Source: Oleispira sp963933055
GTDB taxonomy: Bacteria; Pseudomonadota; Gammaproteobacteria; Pseudomonadales; Oceanobacteraceae
Assembly (NCBI GenBank): GCA_963933055.1
Contig: CAWVSY010000012.1
Span: 1-64,000 of the forward strand
Length of the DNA: 64,000 nucleotides
Direction: 5' to 3'
The stretch's first letter is position 1; each line of letters starts with the position of its first letter. Both the position numbers and the translations under genes were made by a program. The notes under the pieces are model-generated. The model made no database searches, was not told the DNA's origin, and worked only from the letters and a program-made list of their open reading frames with translations. Below are positions 17,412-27,089 of the stretch, in pieces.

Positions 17412-18515
17412 ATGAGTCTTGCAGATCAAATTTTAGCGGTAAATGACGACCTTCCAATTCGTACTGATAAGCCCGTTCATAGTGGCAAAGTACGCTCTGT
17501 TTATTGGCTAACCGAGGCGGATAGTAAGCGTCTAATTGCAGAGAAGGGCTACGACGTAGCCGCAGATGCTCCGTTAGCAATCATGGTAATCAGTGATCGT
17601 ATTTCGGCGTTTGATTGCATCTGGCATGGCGAAGGTGGCATGAAGGGTGTTCCTGGTAAAGGCGCAGCACTGAATGCTATTTCAAATCATTGGTTCCGTT
17701 TGTTCCGTGAGCAAGGCCTAGCCGACAGTCATATTCTTGATATCCCGCATCCGTTTGTCTGGATTGTACAAAAAGCTCGCCCAGTGATGATTGAAGCGAT
17801 TTGTCGCCAGTATATTACAGGTTCGATGTGGCGCTCTTATAGCAAAGGCGAGCGTGACTTTTGTGGCATTCAAATGCCTGAAGGTTTAGAAAAAGATCAG
17901 AAATTACCTGAGCTATTAATTACCCCCTCTACTAAGGGTATTTTAAAAGGCATTCCGGGTGTTCCCGCGGTTGATGACGTCAACATCACTCGCGCCAATA
18001 TCGCTGATAATTTTGAAGCATTTAACTTTACTCAAGCCGACGATATTGAACAGTATGAAAAACTGTTAAAAGAAGGCTTTGCTGTTATCTCTAACGCATT
18101 AGCTGAGTTGGACCAGATCTTTGTTGATACCAAGTTTGAATTTGGTTACGTCAATGATGCTGCGGGTAATGAAAAACTGATTTATATGGACGAAGTAGGC
18201 ACACCAGACTCTTCTCGTATTTGGGACGGTGCAGAATACCGTGTAGGCAACATTGTTGAAAATTCGAAAGAAGGTTTTCGCCAATTTTTACTCAATCATT
18301 TTGACGATGCCGATATCTTATTGAATAAAGATCGCATGGATGAGCGTTCAGCGCTGGCCCGCGATAATGAGTTGCCAGCCAATGTTTTAATGGATTTATC
18401 TAAAACCTATTTGAACATTGCAGAAAAAGTCATCGGCGAAAAGATTGTTTTATCTGATAATCCAAAAGCTGAAATTATCGATGTTTTACGAGATCAGTAT
18501 GGATTGGTTGACTAG
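17412..18515 (+). CDS. purC: Phosphoribosylaminoimidazole-succinocarboxamide synthase (long form)
   Basis: 367 residues. PurC ligates aspartate to CAIR in purine synthesis. The protein carries HSGKVRSVYWL near the N-terminus, ISDRISAFDCIW, RQYITGSMWRSY and MDEVGTPDSSRIW, the SAICAR synthetase signatures. It is the longer marine gammaproteobacterial version (about 367 versus 237 residues in E. coli), with an additional C-terminal segment. Its 3' end overlaps the following membrane-protein gene by 17 nt, implying co-translation. Confidence 0.95.
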   Translation: MSLADQILAVNDDLPIRTDKPVHSGKVRSVYWLTEADSKRLIAEKGYDVAADAPLAIMVISDRISAFDCIWHGEGGMKGVPGKGAALNAISNHWFRLFREQGLADSHILDIPHPFVWIVQKARPVMIEAICRQYITGSMWRSYSKGERDFCGIQMPEGLEKDQKLPELLITPSTKGILKGIPGVPAVDDVNITRANIADNFEAFNFTQADDIEQYEKLLKEGFAVISNALAELDQIFVDTKFEFGYVNDAAGNEKLIYMDEVGTPDSSRIWDGAEYRVGNIVENSKEGFRQFLLNHFDDADILLNKDRMDERSALARDNELPANVLMDLSKTYLNIAEKVIGEKIVLSDNPKAEIIDVLRDQYGLVD

Positions 18516-19083
18516 TTTTCTACTCATCTTTGCCGCTGAAATTGGCGATAAAAGCCAATTGGTTTGTATGGCCTTGGCAGTGCGCTATCGTGCGCTGCCT
18601 GTTGCCGTTGGGGCGATCTTAGCCTTTTTGGTATTGAATACATTAGCGGTGGTATTTGGCAGCGCCATTGCTAACTGGATTCCCGAACTCGTTATTTCAA
18701 TTTCTGTTAGCGTTTTGTTTTTAATGTTTGGCTTTCATGCGCTCTTTACTAAAGACGATGGCGAAGAGCTTGAAGATGATGATTTGCAGGTGAAAAGTCA
18801 GCAGCATATTATTTTTTCTACTTTTGCCTTAATTACAATCGCTGAATTTGGTGATAAAACCCAACTAGCCGTTGTCGCCTTAAGCAGTCATAGTTCGGCC
18901 ATTGCGGTGTGGATTGGATCAACTCTCGCGCTGGTGAGTACCTCTATCATGGCGGTTTGGGCAGGGCGGACGATTTTACAACGAATTCCCATCGCATTAT
19001 TACACCGCTTAAGTGGCGGGTTATTTATTATCTTAGGTTCATTAGCCGCTTATTCTGCGTACTCCATTTATACAGCGCTCTAA
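18499..19083 (+). CDS. GDT1/TMEM165 (UPF0016) family cation transporter
   Basis: 194 residues from the ATG at 18499 (MDWLTSFLLIFAAEIGDKSQ). An in-frame upstream Met (18418) would overlap purC deeply and add a non-family N-terminus. Two copies of the E-x-G-D-K-[ST] motif, EIGDKSQ and EFGDKTQ, lie on the two inverted halves of about three membrane helices each. An acidic cytoplasmic loop (DDGEELEDDD) lies between them. Family members export Mn2+ or exchange Ca2+/Mn2+ with protons; bacterial MneA-type proteins export manganese. The 17-nt overlap with purC suggests coupled expression; a functional link is not evident. Confidence 0.88.
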   Translation: MDWLTSFLLIFAAEIGDKSQLVCMALAVRYRALPVAVGAILAFLVLNTLAVVFGSAIANWIPELVISISVSVLFLMFGFHALFTKDDGEELEDDDLQVKSQQHIIFSTFALITIAEFGDKTQLAVVALSSHSSAIAVWIGSTLALVSTSIMAVWAGRTILQRIPIALLHRLSGGLFIILGSLAAYSAYSIYTAL

Positions 19084-19117
19084 TTTTCATATTAAATTTT
19101 TTTTGTACAGGTTTCAC

Positions 19118-20503
19118 ATGTTTTCTGGTTTTGATTACGGCACATCCAACTGTGCTATGGGGATTATTCAGACTGAATCATCCAAGGTAAGTCTTTTACC
19201 CTTAGAGCAAGGCAAAGTCTTTATGCCTTCTACTTTATACGCACTGGAGCGCGAGCTGATTTGTGAACAAGTCGGGTTGGGCATTACAGATTCTGCAGAT
19301 AAAGAAGCATTCTTAGCATTACGCGCTAATTCTTTAGCGCAAGCACGACGTATTCGTCAGCAAGAAGGGCTAGATTCCAGTGAGCAAAGTTTATTTTTTG
19401 GCCGCAGTGCCTTTGAAGAATATTACGAATTTCCTGAAGAAGGCTATTTCGTAAAATCGCCTAAATCCTTTTTAGGTGCCAGTGGTTTGCGTCCTGAGCA
19501 AGTCTTCTTTTTTGAAGACATTGTGACTGCGATGATGCAAAACGTAAAACGTCAGGCAGAAAAAAGTGCTGCTGCTTTAGGCCTAAAAGATCCGATTGAA
19601 CATACGGTAATCGGTCGCCCTGTAAACTTTCAGGGATTAAATGCCGAGCAAAGTAACAAACAAGCGATTGATATTTTAACCGTGTCGGCAAAACGTGCGG
19701 GGTTTAATTCGGTTGAGTTTTTATACGAACCTATCGCCGCTGGTTTAAATTTCGAAGCGGAACTGAGCGAAAATAAAACAGTATTGGTTGTTGATATTGG
19801 TGGTGGTACAACCGACTGCGCGATGGTGCGCATGGGACCAGATCATAAAAACCAAGAGCAACGCCAGCAAGACTTTATTGGCCACTCAGGGGAACGCATA
19901 GGCGGTAACGACCTTGATATTCAATTAGCGGGCAGCAATTTAATGCCTCTGTTTGGAATGGGAACTGAGTTAAAAAATGGCAAACCCGTCTCAACCAAAA
20001 CATTTTGGGATGCGGTATCTACCAACGACATTAGTGCGCAAAGTAACTTTAATAGCCTGCAAACAGAACTGTATTTAGATCAATTAGTAAGAGACAGCGC
20101 ATCACCAGAATTGATTCGTCGCTTTATTAAGTTACGCGATGATAAACAAAATCATCATTTGGTGCGCAGCTCAGAGCAATGCAAAATCGAATTATCTAGC
20201 AAGCCTGAACACCGAGTCGATTTATCTTTTATCGAACGCGATTTAAGCGAAGTGGTTACGCGAGAATTATTTGCAGAAGCCGTTAATCGACCTGTTGAAA
20301 AAATGACGGCATTAATGGATGAAGCAATTATACAAGCTGGTTGTAAGCCCGATCTTGTTTATGTGACCGGTGGTTCTGGCCAGTCTCCTGTGATTCGCCA
20401 AGCTATTAAAGAAAAAATTGGCGAGGTTGAAGTCCTTGATGGCGATCACTTTGGCAGTGTCGCGTCTGGTCTAACGGTTTGGGCAGAAAGGCTTTTCCGT
20501 TAG
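19118..20503 (+). CDS. yegD: Hsp70-family protein, YegD type
   Basis: 461 residues from ATG 19118 with AGG about 7 nt upstream; a TTG five codons earlier is a less likely start. The protein is an actin-fold ATPase with FDYGTSNCAMG (phosphate 1), VLVVDIGGGTTDCAM (phosphate 2) and VYVTGGSGQSPVIRQAI (adenosine motif). It lacks the C-terminal substrate-binding domain of DnaK, which is normal for YegD. The role of YegD is poorly known; it is treated as a putative chaperone. It is convergent with the chemoreceptor gene. Confidence 0.88.
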   Translation: MFSGFDYGTSNCAMGIIQTESSKVSLLPLEQGKVFMPSTLYALERELICEQVGLGITDSADKEAFLALRANSLAQARRIRQQEGLDSSEQSLFFGRSAFEEYYEFPEEGYFVKSPKSFLGASGLRPEQVFFFEDIVTAMMQNVKRQAEKSAAALGLKDPIEHTVIGRPVNFQGLNAEQSNKQAIDILTVSAKRAGFNSVEFLYEPIAAGLNFEAELSENKTVLVVDIGGGTTDCAMVRMGPDHKNQEQRQQDFIGHSGERIGGNDLDIQLAGSNLMPLFGMGTELKNGKPVSTKTFWDAVSTNDISAQSNFNSLQTELYLDQLVRDSASPELIRRFIKLRDDKQNHHLVRSSEQCKIELSSKPEHRVDLSFIERDLSEVVTRELFAEAVNRPVEKMTALMDEAIIQAGCKPDLVYVTGGSGQSPVIRQAIKEKIGEVEVLDGDHFGSVASGLTVWAERLFR

Positions 20504-20523
20504 AACCAATGAATACAAGCGCA

Positions 20524-22167
20524 TTATGATGTTTTAAAGGTATCAATAATGCGCTTTAATTTTCCGCCTAAGTTATTCAAATTACTGCTTGCTCCTAGCA
20601 CTTTATGGCTGTTTTCACTCGACTCTTCAGACAGCTTTGAAATCTTAACAACCGACTGATCAATTTCTTTGGCAACGGCTGATTGTTCTTCTGCTGCCGT
20701 CGCAATTTGAATCGTCATTTCAGAAATCGTTCCTACGGCTTCAACAATTTTTTCTAAAGCCATTGCCGATGTGCCAGCCAATTCAACCGTACTGTTGGCT
20801 TTTTCACTGCCATCATTCATGACTCTAACGGCATCGCTGGTGCCTTTTTGTAAGCGTGCAATCATTTCATTAATTTCTTCAGTCGATTGCTGCGTACGGC
20901 TCGCGAGTGTTCTTACCTCATCGGCAACCACCGCAAAGCCACGGCCTTGCTCACCCGCTCTAGCGGCTTCAATAGCGGCATTTAACGCTAATAGGTTGGT
21001 TTGTTCTGCAATACCACGAATAACATCCAATACCGACCCAATAGACTGGCTTTCAGCCTCAAGTTGATTAATCACAGCGGCCGCTGATTTAACCTCATTA
21101 GCCAGCTCGGTAATGCCGTGGGTTGTTTGCCCCATTACCGCTAATCCTTCATTAGCTTCATCGTTAGCGCCTTTTACGGCAACGGCGGCTTGTTCCGCAC
21201 TGCGAGCAATCTCTTGAACCGTAGACGACATTTCAGTCACCGCAGTAGCGACTTGATAGGTCTCTTGGCTCTGCTGCTCCATGTGTTTTTTACCTACTTG
21301 AGCAACCTGCTCAAGTTGTTGTGACGCATCGGTTAATTCAGTATTCGTTTGGTTAACATCAATAATACTGATCTGAATTTTTTCAATAAAAGTATTAAAC
21401 GCTTTGGTTAAGTCCGCGACCTCATCTTTGCCTTCTGTTCGTAACCGTAGGGTTAAATCACCTTCGCCTTCCGAGATATTATTCATGGCTTTTGTCGTTG
21501 CGTTAATCGGTGATGAGATACTACGAGCAATTATCATAGCAATTGCGAGAAGAGGAATTAAAATAATAAAAATGATCAGCACCAGAGTCATTACAACGTT
21601 ATAAAACTCTACATCTACGTCATCAACATAGACTCCCGAGCCAACGATAAGCTGCCAAGGTTGGAAGCCCTTCACAAAAGAAATCTTATCAACAGGATCT
21701 TCGGCTCCTGGTTTCGGCCACTGATAAGGAACAAAACCTTGCCCATGGCTAGCAACAATTTTTGTCATTTCAATAAAGATTTTCTTGCCGTTAGGATCGG
21801 CAAAATCGGCTAAATTTTTACCATTTAAAGCAGGCTTAATAGGGTGCATTACCATTTTTGCATCATAGTCGTTAACCCAAAAATAATTATCACTGGCATA
21901 GCGTAACTTCGAAACCGCTTTTAAAGCTGCGGCCCGAGCCTCTTGCTCTGAAAACTCACCCAATTTAAAGCGATCATAATAATCACTTAATAAGCTATGA
22001 GTAGTTTGCACCAGAAGTTGTGTTTGCCCAGCTTTATGCTCTAGCAAGCTACTACGATACTGCATCAAGATAATGCTTGTTATGGTCAACAAACCAACAA
22101 TAAATAGCGCAATTAATAACGAAAGGCGACGAGAAATTTTAATATGACGTAAGAGAGATATCATCAT
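20524..22167 (-). CDS. Methyl-accepting chemotaxis protein with periplasmic single-Cache domain
   Basis: 547 residues. The first membrane helix is at about residues 14-34. A periplasmic sCache_2-type sensor follows (FWVNDYDAKMVMHPIKPALN, SFVKGFQPWQLIVGSGVYVDD). A second helix is at about 190-212 and a HAMP domain comes next. The signalling hairpin carries the conserved tip EQTNLLALNAAIEAARAGEQ and GRGFAVVADEVRTLASR. sCache_2 receptors often sense small organic acids, but the ligand cannot be read here. It is monocistronic and lies near the iron island without an evident link. Confidence 0.93.
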   Translation of the reverse strand: MMISLLRHIKISRRLSLLIALFIVGLLTITSIILMQYRSSLLEHKAGQTQLLVQTTHSLLSDYYDRFKLGEFSEQEARAAALKAVSKLRYASDNYFWVNDYDAKMVMHPIKPALNGKNLADFADPNGKKIFIEMTKIVASHGQGFVPYQWPKPGAEDPVDKISFVKGFQPWQLIVGSGVYVDDVDVEFYNVVMTLVLIIFIILIPLLAIAMIIARSISSPINATTKAMNNISEGEGDLTLRLRTEGKDEVADLTKAFNTFIEKIQISIIDVNQTNTELTDASQQLEQVAQVGKKHMEQQSQETYQVATAVTEMSSTVQEIARSAEQAAVAVKGANDEANEGLAVMGQTTHGITELANEVKSAAAVINQLEAESQSIGSVLDVIRGIAEQTNLLALNAAIEAARAGEQGRGFAVVADEVRTLASRTQQSTEEINEMIARLQKGTSDAVRVMNDGSEKANSTVELAGTSAMALEKIVEAVGTISEMTIQIATAAEEQSAVAKEIDQSVVKISKLSEESSENSHKVLGASSNLNNLGGKLKRIIDTFKTS

Positions 22168-22334
22168 TGAATACCACGACTCGAAATAGAAGATAAATTA
22201 AGTTTAGTCGGTTGTGGCTATTTAGTATGAAAAGACAAAATCTAAGCTGTTTTTTGTCAATATAGTCAGCCTTCAGCATGGTTGATTAAAGGGCCTTACT
22301 TGCTTGAAAAAGAGAGCGTTACTCCTTCCTTTTG

Positions 22335-22369
22335 TTGATATTGCAAATGATAATGATTTGCAATATCAA
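22335..22369. promoter_or_regulatory. Fur box inside a 35-bp palindrome, upstream of the siderophore receptor
   Basis: Two perfectly complementary 14-nt arms (TTGATATTGCAAAT and ATTTGCAATATCAA) flank GATAATG. The inner 19 bases (22343-22361) match the Fur consensus GATAATGATAATCATTATC at 14 positions. It lies 84 nt before the receptor ATG, so repression by Fur-Fe2+ is expected. The palindrome is longer than Fur needs. Confidence 0.85.
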
Positions 22370-22452
22370 TACTATTACATTAAATTGGCGGCCAGAAATA
22401 AAGATTGAACTTTTTCAATTATTCATACCCCTCCAATAGAAGGACTCTCAAC

Positions 22453-24786
22453 ATGAAACATCAATTCCTTAAAAACAGTCTGGCTTTAGCCATTAGCCTA
22501 GCCAGTACTGTTGCCATTGCCGAAGAAGCGGCTGCTGATAGCAGTACGAAGAAGCTCAATACCGTGACCGTAACGGGTCAGAAAATGGAGCGTTCATTAC
22601 AAGATACAAAAGAGAGTGTCGTTGTACTTACTAGTGAAGATCTTGAAACTCGAAATTTAACGGAATTGACCGACGTCATTCAACAGACTCCGGGGATTAG
22701 TGGTGATCAGTTTGGATTTCGCATTCGTGGTGTGCGCAGCAGTGATGGGGCAATTAATCCTAATCGTGGTGACCTTGCATCCGTGGTGATAGACGGAGTA
22801 ACAACTTCAGGTTGGATTAAAAGTGGAGCCGTTGGCCAATTATGGGATGTATCCCAAGTAGAAATCTTAAGAGGTCCGCAATCCACTAACCTTGGCCGCA
22901 ATGCGCTGGCGGGCGCAATCATCGTCAATACCAGTGACCCTGTCTATGCTAATGAAGGAAAAGTTAGACTAGGTTTTGGCAATTATGGTCAGCGAGAATA
23001 TAAAGGTATTGCGAACATTAATTTGATGGAGGGTATTTCTGCATTACGCTTGTCAGCGGAACACAGTCAATCAGATGGTTTTATCGATAACATCACTCGA
23101 AATGAAAAAGATTATAATGGCCGTGAGAATACTGTTTATCGCATGAAGCTGCTTTTAGAACCGACTGATGACCTGAAAATGGTGCTTTCATATCAACACC
23201 TAGAAAATGAATATGGCGATAGCCGAGTGCTATTAGGTGAGTTTGATAAAGACGATCGAAAATCAACAAACGATGCGGATGCGGTATTCAAAACCAAAGC
23301 TGATTTAGCCTCGCTGAATCTTGATTTCAAAATCAATCATCGCTGGGCATTGAAAAGCATCAGTGCCTACCAAGATGGCGAACGTGATCGTCTGAGTGAT
23401 ACCGATTTAAGTGCCTTGGCCTATGGAAGCGGCGGTGGCACGGTTATTCAAGACAATGAAGATACTAATTGGTCGCAAGAATTACGCTTAAACTTTAACT
23501 CAGATACCGTTCGTGGAAGCACTGGTGTGTATTACACAAGTATCGAAGCTAAGAATAGCCAAGTCGCCAATAACGACCTTAATCTAGTCACACAATTTGA
23601 TAGTTTTGCCCGTAGTCAGAATATTAATTTTCCTTTAGGACAGTTTTTAACTAACCCGATTAACTTAGTTCCGTTTGGGGGCTCTGGAACGTTATCGGCT
23701 CTTTATCCTGAATTCTATGGCACTGAGCAAACAGGATTTACAAACGTTGAGACTACGAGCTGGGCTGTATTTACCGAATGGGACGTTGATTTTGCTGAGA
23801 ACTGGACAGCCAGCTTCGGCGCACGCTACGACAATGAGAAAAAAGAATATTCAACAGGTTCTAATTCAATTAGCCCAAATACTCTTCCTACCCCTCTGGG
23901 TGCACCACTAGGAACTGCAGACCTAGGGCTTGGTCCGATCACTCTAGATTATATTATCGGTATTGCTAATTCTCAATTAGCTTCATATACGCAAAGCGTT
24001 CCTGAAACGGATAAGAGCAAAAACTTTAATAACATACTTCCCCATGCTGGCATCACTTATCGCTGGAATGATGATGTTACGACGAGCTTTTTTGCGAAGA
24101 AAAGCTACCGTTCAGGTGGTTCTGAATTGACGCTATTGCATGGTGTAAATGACTTTGATCAAGAAGAGCTATGGAATTACGAACTGGCGCTTCGCTCTGA
24201 ACTCTTAGATGGCCGCGGTTTACTAAATGCGAATATCTATTACAGTGACTGGAAAGATCAACAAGTGAAAATTCAAGAGCCGGGAACCAGCAGCTCTGCA
24301 TATACAATTACTGAGAATTCTGGAAGGTCAGAACTGTATGGTGCAGAACTGAGTTTTGATTATATTTTAACAGAAACACTTGATTTATATGTAGGCGGTG
24401 CATTGTCAAATACCGAATACAAAGATTTCAAATCTGCAGATGGCTCTAATGACTACAGTGGTAATGAATTTACCTTTGCACCAAAGCATACTGCAATGAC
24501 AGGTTTAAACTATCAAAGCTTCAATGGTTTCTTTTTAAATACTTCAATGAATTATCAAGGAAAATCCTACTCAGATGTTGCTAATGAGAAAGAGTTATCT
24601 GCGCGTACTCTTGTTAATATAAACGGAGGGTATGAGATCCAAGATTTAAAACTCGAAGTTTATGTTAAAAATGTATTCGATCGAACTTATGCAAATCATA
24701 ACAACTTGCAAGCCGCAAATGGCACACCTGCGGTACGTATGGGCGACCCACGTGTCATCGGCGCGAGAGCAACTTACAACTTCTAA
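22453..24786 (+). CDS. TonB-dependent outer-membrane siderophore receptor
   Basis: 777 residues from ATG 22453, preceded by AGAAGGA. The signal peptide ends near VAIAEE. A TonB-box-like LNTVTVTG follows at about residues 35-42. The plug domain has LTDVIQQTPGISGDQFGFRIRG, VEILRGPQSTNLGRNALAGAI. The C-terminal beta-strand ends in RATYNF with a terminal Phe. Receptors of this type import ferric siderophores. The Fur box upstream and the petrobactin-like locus downstream make it the likely uptake receptor for that product; specificity is inferred from neighbourhood only. An imperfect tandem repeat and a terminator follow. Confidence 0.92.
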   Translation: MKHQFLKNSLALAISLASTVAIAEEAAADSSTKKLNTVTVTGQKMERSLQDTKESVVVLTSEDLETRNLTELTDVIQQTPGISGDQFGFRIRGVRSSDGAINPNRGDLASVVIDGVTTSGWIKSGAVGQLWDVSQVEILRGPQSTNLGRNALAGAIIVNTSDPVYANEGKVRLGFGNYGQREYKGIANINLMEGISALRLSAEHSQSDGFIDNITRNEKDYNGRENTVYRMKLLLEPTDDLKMVLSYQHLENEYGDSRVLLGEFDKDDRKSTNDADAVFKTKADLASLNLDFKINHRWALKSISAYQDGERDRLSDTDLSALAYGSGGGTVIQDNEDTNWSQELRLNFNSDTVRGSTGVYYTSIEAKNSQVANNDLNLVTQFDSFARSQNINFPLGQFLTNPINLVPFGGSGTLSALYPEFYGTEQTGFTNVETTSWAVFTEWDVDFAENWTASFGARYDNEKKEYSTGSNSISPNTLPTPLGAPLGTADLGLGPITLDYIIGIANSQLASYTQSVPETDKSKNFNNILPHAGITYRWNDDVTTSFFAKKSYRSGGSELTLLHGVNDFDQEELWNYELALRSELLDGRGLLNANIYYSDWKDQQVKIQEPGTSSSAYTITENSGRSELYGAELSFDYILTETLDLYVGGALSNTEYKDFKSADGSNDYSGNEFTFAPKHTAMTGLNYQSFNGFFLNTSMNYQGKSYSDVANEKELSARTLVNINGGYEIQDLKLEVYVKNVFDRTYANHNNLQAANGTPAVRMGDPRVIGARATYNF

Positions 24787-24828
24787 GTCTTATAATGTAA
24801 GAATCATAATGTAAGCTTCATAATTAAT
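24787..24828 (+). repeat. Three imperfect 14-nt tandem units right after the receptor stop codon
   Basis: GTCTTATAATGTAA, GAATCATAATGTAA and GCTTCATAATTAAT follow one another directly behind the TAA at 24784-24786. Confidence 0.65.
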
Positions 24829-24840
24829 GGGATATCTCTT

Positions 24841-24877
24841 CGCCTTGCTGGCTATTGCAGCAAGGCGAGAGTTTTTT
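24841..24877. terminator. Strong rho-independent terminator
   Basis: CGCCTTGCTG and CAGCAAGGCG form a perfect 10-bp stem with a 7-nt loop, then AGAG and six T. It ends the receptor transcript and reaches the stop codon of the convergent PepSY gene. Confidence 0.92.
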
Positions 24878-26366
24878 ATTTCGTAAACTTTTCTTGCTTT
24901 TCATCTGGCAGCTTTATATCCAAATAGACGAACAGCAGTGCAAAGAAAATAAGCCCGGCTTGAATATAAAAATTCCATCCTGAGGTTAGCCATAACCATC
25001 GGCCATTAACCAGACCATCGACAATTAATGTTGATAAAAGTAGCGCAGCACTGATACGTAACATCCAGTGGCTCAGTTGGAAGCCATTCTTCCAAAAGAA
25101 AGGCGTGAATAACGCGACTCCCCAAGTAATCCAGAGAATCCACTCTTCGAAATGGTGGTGTTCTTCACCCAGTTTAAATACATAGAGCAATTGGCTTGCC
25201 GGAAAAAGAGCGCAGGTTGCAATCACAAGGCCGCCACAAATCCCCAGTGTTAATTTACTAAGAGGGTGTTCCATGCCATGCCCTCTACGCTCTAACCACA
25301 GCATATTGCCGGTCACAATCAGACCACACGTTCCTAAAGCGGCTAACGCATAACAGATTTTTAGCCAAATACTGCCAAACAATACGTAATGCAAAGGCGT
25401 GACCGCGGCAAAGATACGATGGAAAGGTCCTTTATCGATAAAGCTACCTTCGTGAACAGTCTCGCCAGTAGCGATAGAATAAGTCACGGTTTCTATGTTG
25501 CTTAAATGTTTCTGGTGGTGAGCTGAAAATTTAATCAATCCACCTTTGTCACCTGCTCCCTCAACTTCAATAAATTTAATTTCTTTGTCAGTGAGGTCAG
25601 AGTTGGCTTTGATCCAGAGTTCATTCAATGAATAAATAGGCGCCGGTTCACCAGTAATTTCAGCTCTTGGTCCAAGTATCGTATCCGTTGCTTTCTGAAC
25701 GTCACCGTCGAACGCGGCCAGCGCTAGAATAGGGGTGATAATGCCTAATAAACCTAAAATAGTGCCAGTGAACGCAAGAATAAGGGTAAAAGGTAATGAC
25801 CATAAGCCAAGCAACTTATGTTGGTCGGTTAATAATAAACGCCAGCTTCTTTTAGGACGTAGCATGACAAATTCTTTACGCCATTTAACATGTATCAAAA
25901 TGCCAGCGATGATAGCCAATAGCATAGCCATGCCTGCCAAACCGACAAGGTAGCGTCCGTAGGGTCGAGGTAAATAAAGATCGGTATGCAAATAGGTAAG
26001 AATTTGACCTAATGCGGAAGGGGACGATTCGACTTCTTCATAGTTGCCCGCCTTTAAGTAGCGAATATCAAATTCACCTTCATCTGGGAAATGGCCAAGC
26101 ATAATGTGATTATTCACTTCATCCGGTGGTTGAATGAAATATTTACCGTATTGAAAGCCGATGTTATTCGCCGCTTCAATGGTACGCTCAAGGTCAAAGG
26201 ATTTATCTTCAGAAATCTCTCCGAAGGTTGAGTACTGCCAGTATCCTAACTCGTTCTCAAACAGGGCGGGTATACCAGAAAAGGTAACAATAAAAAGTAA
26301 GATGCCTGAGATAATGCCAACCCAGGAGTGCGTATCATAGAGGCGTTTATGAGTGTGTTGTTTCAT
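24876..26366 (-). CDS. PepSY-associated transmembrane protein (iron-island inner-membrane protein)
   Basis: 496 residues from the ATG at 26366; an upstream TTG is possible. HTHKRLYDTHSWVGIISGILLFIVTFSG at the start and a second WRLLLTDQHKLLGLWSLPFTLILAFTG block are typical PepSY_TM repeats. There are several membrane helices and large periplasmic loops between them. Proteins of this family accompany TonB receptors and are proposed to help reduce or release iron from siderophores in the periplasm. It is the last gene of the minus-strand trio DUF3325-DUF3649-PepSY, starting a few bases after the DUF3649 stop. Confidence 0.85.
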   Translation of the reverse strand: MKQHTHKRLYDTHSWVGIISGILLFIVTFSGIPALFENELGYWQYSTFGEISEDKSFDLERTIEAANNIGFQYGKYFIQPPDEVNNHIMLGHFPDEGEFDIRYLKAGNYEEVESSPSALGQILTYLHTDLYLPRPYGRYLVGLAGMAMLLAIIAGILIHVKWRKEFVMLRPKRSWRLLLTDQHKLLGLWSLPFTLILAFTGTILGLLGIITPILALAAFDGDVQKATDTILGPRAEITGEPAPIYSLNELWIKANSDLTDKEIKFIEVEGAGDKGGLIKFSAHHQKHLSNIETVTYSIATGETVHEGSFIDKGPFHRIFAAVTPLHYVLFGSIWLKICYALAALGTCGLIVTGNMLWLERRGHGMEHPLSKLTLGICGGLVIATCALFPASQLLYVFKLGEEHHHFEEWILWITWGVALFTPFFWKNGFQLSHWMLRISAALLLSTLIVDGLVNGRWLWLTSGWNFYIQAGLIFFALLFVYLDIKLPDEKQEKFTK

Positions 26367-26374
26367 GGTAATTC

Positions 26375-26653
26375 TCAACTGGCTAAACTGATAATATCTA
26401 TCGTAAGGGCGGGTATTAATAAAATAAGGATCCTAGTCCAGGCCTGAAGGCCATCCAATGCCAAGATGGCCCAATAAAAAACTGAGGCCCAGAAAATAAA
26501 GAAAAAGATCCCTCCTGCAAATACCTGTTCCGCAAGACTGCCAAATGGCCATAGTAGGGTAATGGAAATGGTCAGTGCTACCGTCGCTAAAAAGCTCCCG
26601 ATGATCGCGGCAATATTACGACTGCCGGTACTGCGAATAATGTTAATAAACAT
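26375..26653 (-). CDS. Small membrane protein, DUF3649-like
   Basis: 92 residues with AAGGGA before the ATG. It has about three hydrophobic segments (AAIIGSFLATVALTISITLL, FAGGIFFFIFWASVFYWAIL, RILILLIPALTIDIISLA). Length, topology and its position before a PepSY gene match the DUF3649 'iron uptake' proteins, whose function is unknown. Assignment is by resemblance and context. Confidence 0.65.
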   Translation of the reverse strand: MFINIIRSTGSRNIAAIIGSFLATVALTISITLLWPFGSLAEQVFAGGIFFFIFWASVFYWAILALDGLQAWTRILILLIPALTIDIISLAS

Positions 26654-26945
26654 AGTCGATTCCCTTATATATAAGTCCAGTCAGGCTGAATGCTGTAATC
26701 AGATAGACAGACTTTGGCTGCCAAACTCTGAGTTGAACGAACGTGATAGCGACAGCCATTAATGCAAATAGCCAAATAAAGAAACCGTGCTCAAATCCGA
26801 TTGGAATCCCCATCAAACAGGCAGATATTAATAATAGAGTTCTGCCGGCAACTCTTCTGTTGTAAGGAATTTTAGTGCTTCTATGTTCTTTTAGGCCATA
26901 CATAGCATGAAGGGCGGGCCAGATTAAAAATACGCTGATGGGCAT
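26643..26945 (-). CDS. Small membrane protein, DUF3325-like
   Basis: 100 residues with AGGACA before the ATG. Three hydrophobic segments surround a basic stretch (LKEHRSTKIPYNRRVAGR), the pattern of DUF3325 proteins found next to DUF3649 and PepSY genes in iron-uptake operons. First gene of the trio; it overlaps DUF3649 by 11 nt. A Fur-box match lies 39 nt upstream. Function unknown. Confidence 0.6.
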   Translation of the reverse strand: MPISVFLIWPALHAMYGLKEHRSTKIPYNRRVAGRTLLLISACLMGIPIGFEHGFFIWLFALMAVAITFVQLRVWQPKSVYLITAFSLTGLIYKGIDYVY

Positions 26946-26983
26946 AACAAATGTCCTGACGGTGGTTATGTGTTTGTGGTGAT

Positions 26984-27002
26984 GAGAATGAGAATGCGTA
27001 TC
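26984..27002. promoter_or_regulatory. Fur-box candidate for the DUF3325-DUF3649-PepSY operon
   Basis: GAGAATGAGAATGCGTATC matches the 19-bp Fur consensus at 14 positions and lies just upstream of the minus-strand trio. Confidence 0.7.
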
Positions 27003-27089
27003 ATAAAGCTTAATTGAGTGTGATCAAGAGATAATTTAGAGACTTCTGGTTAGTGGCGGTCATATTGGCAATATTATGCGCTTGACAAG

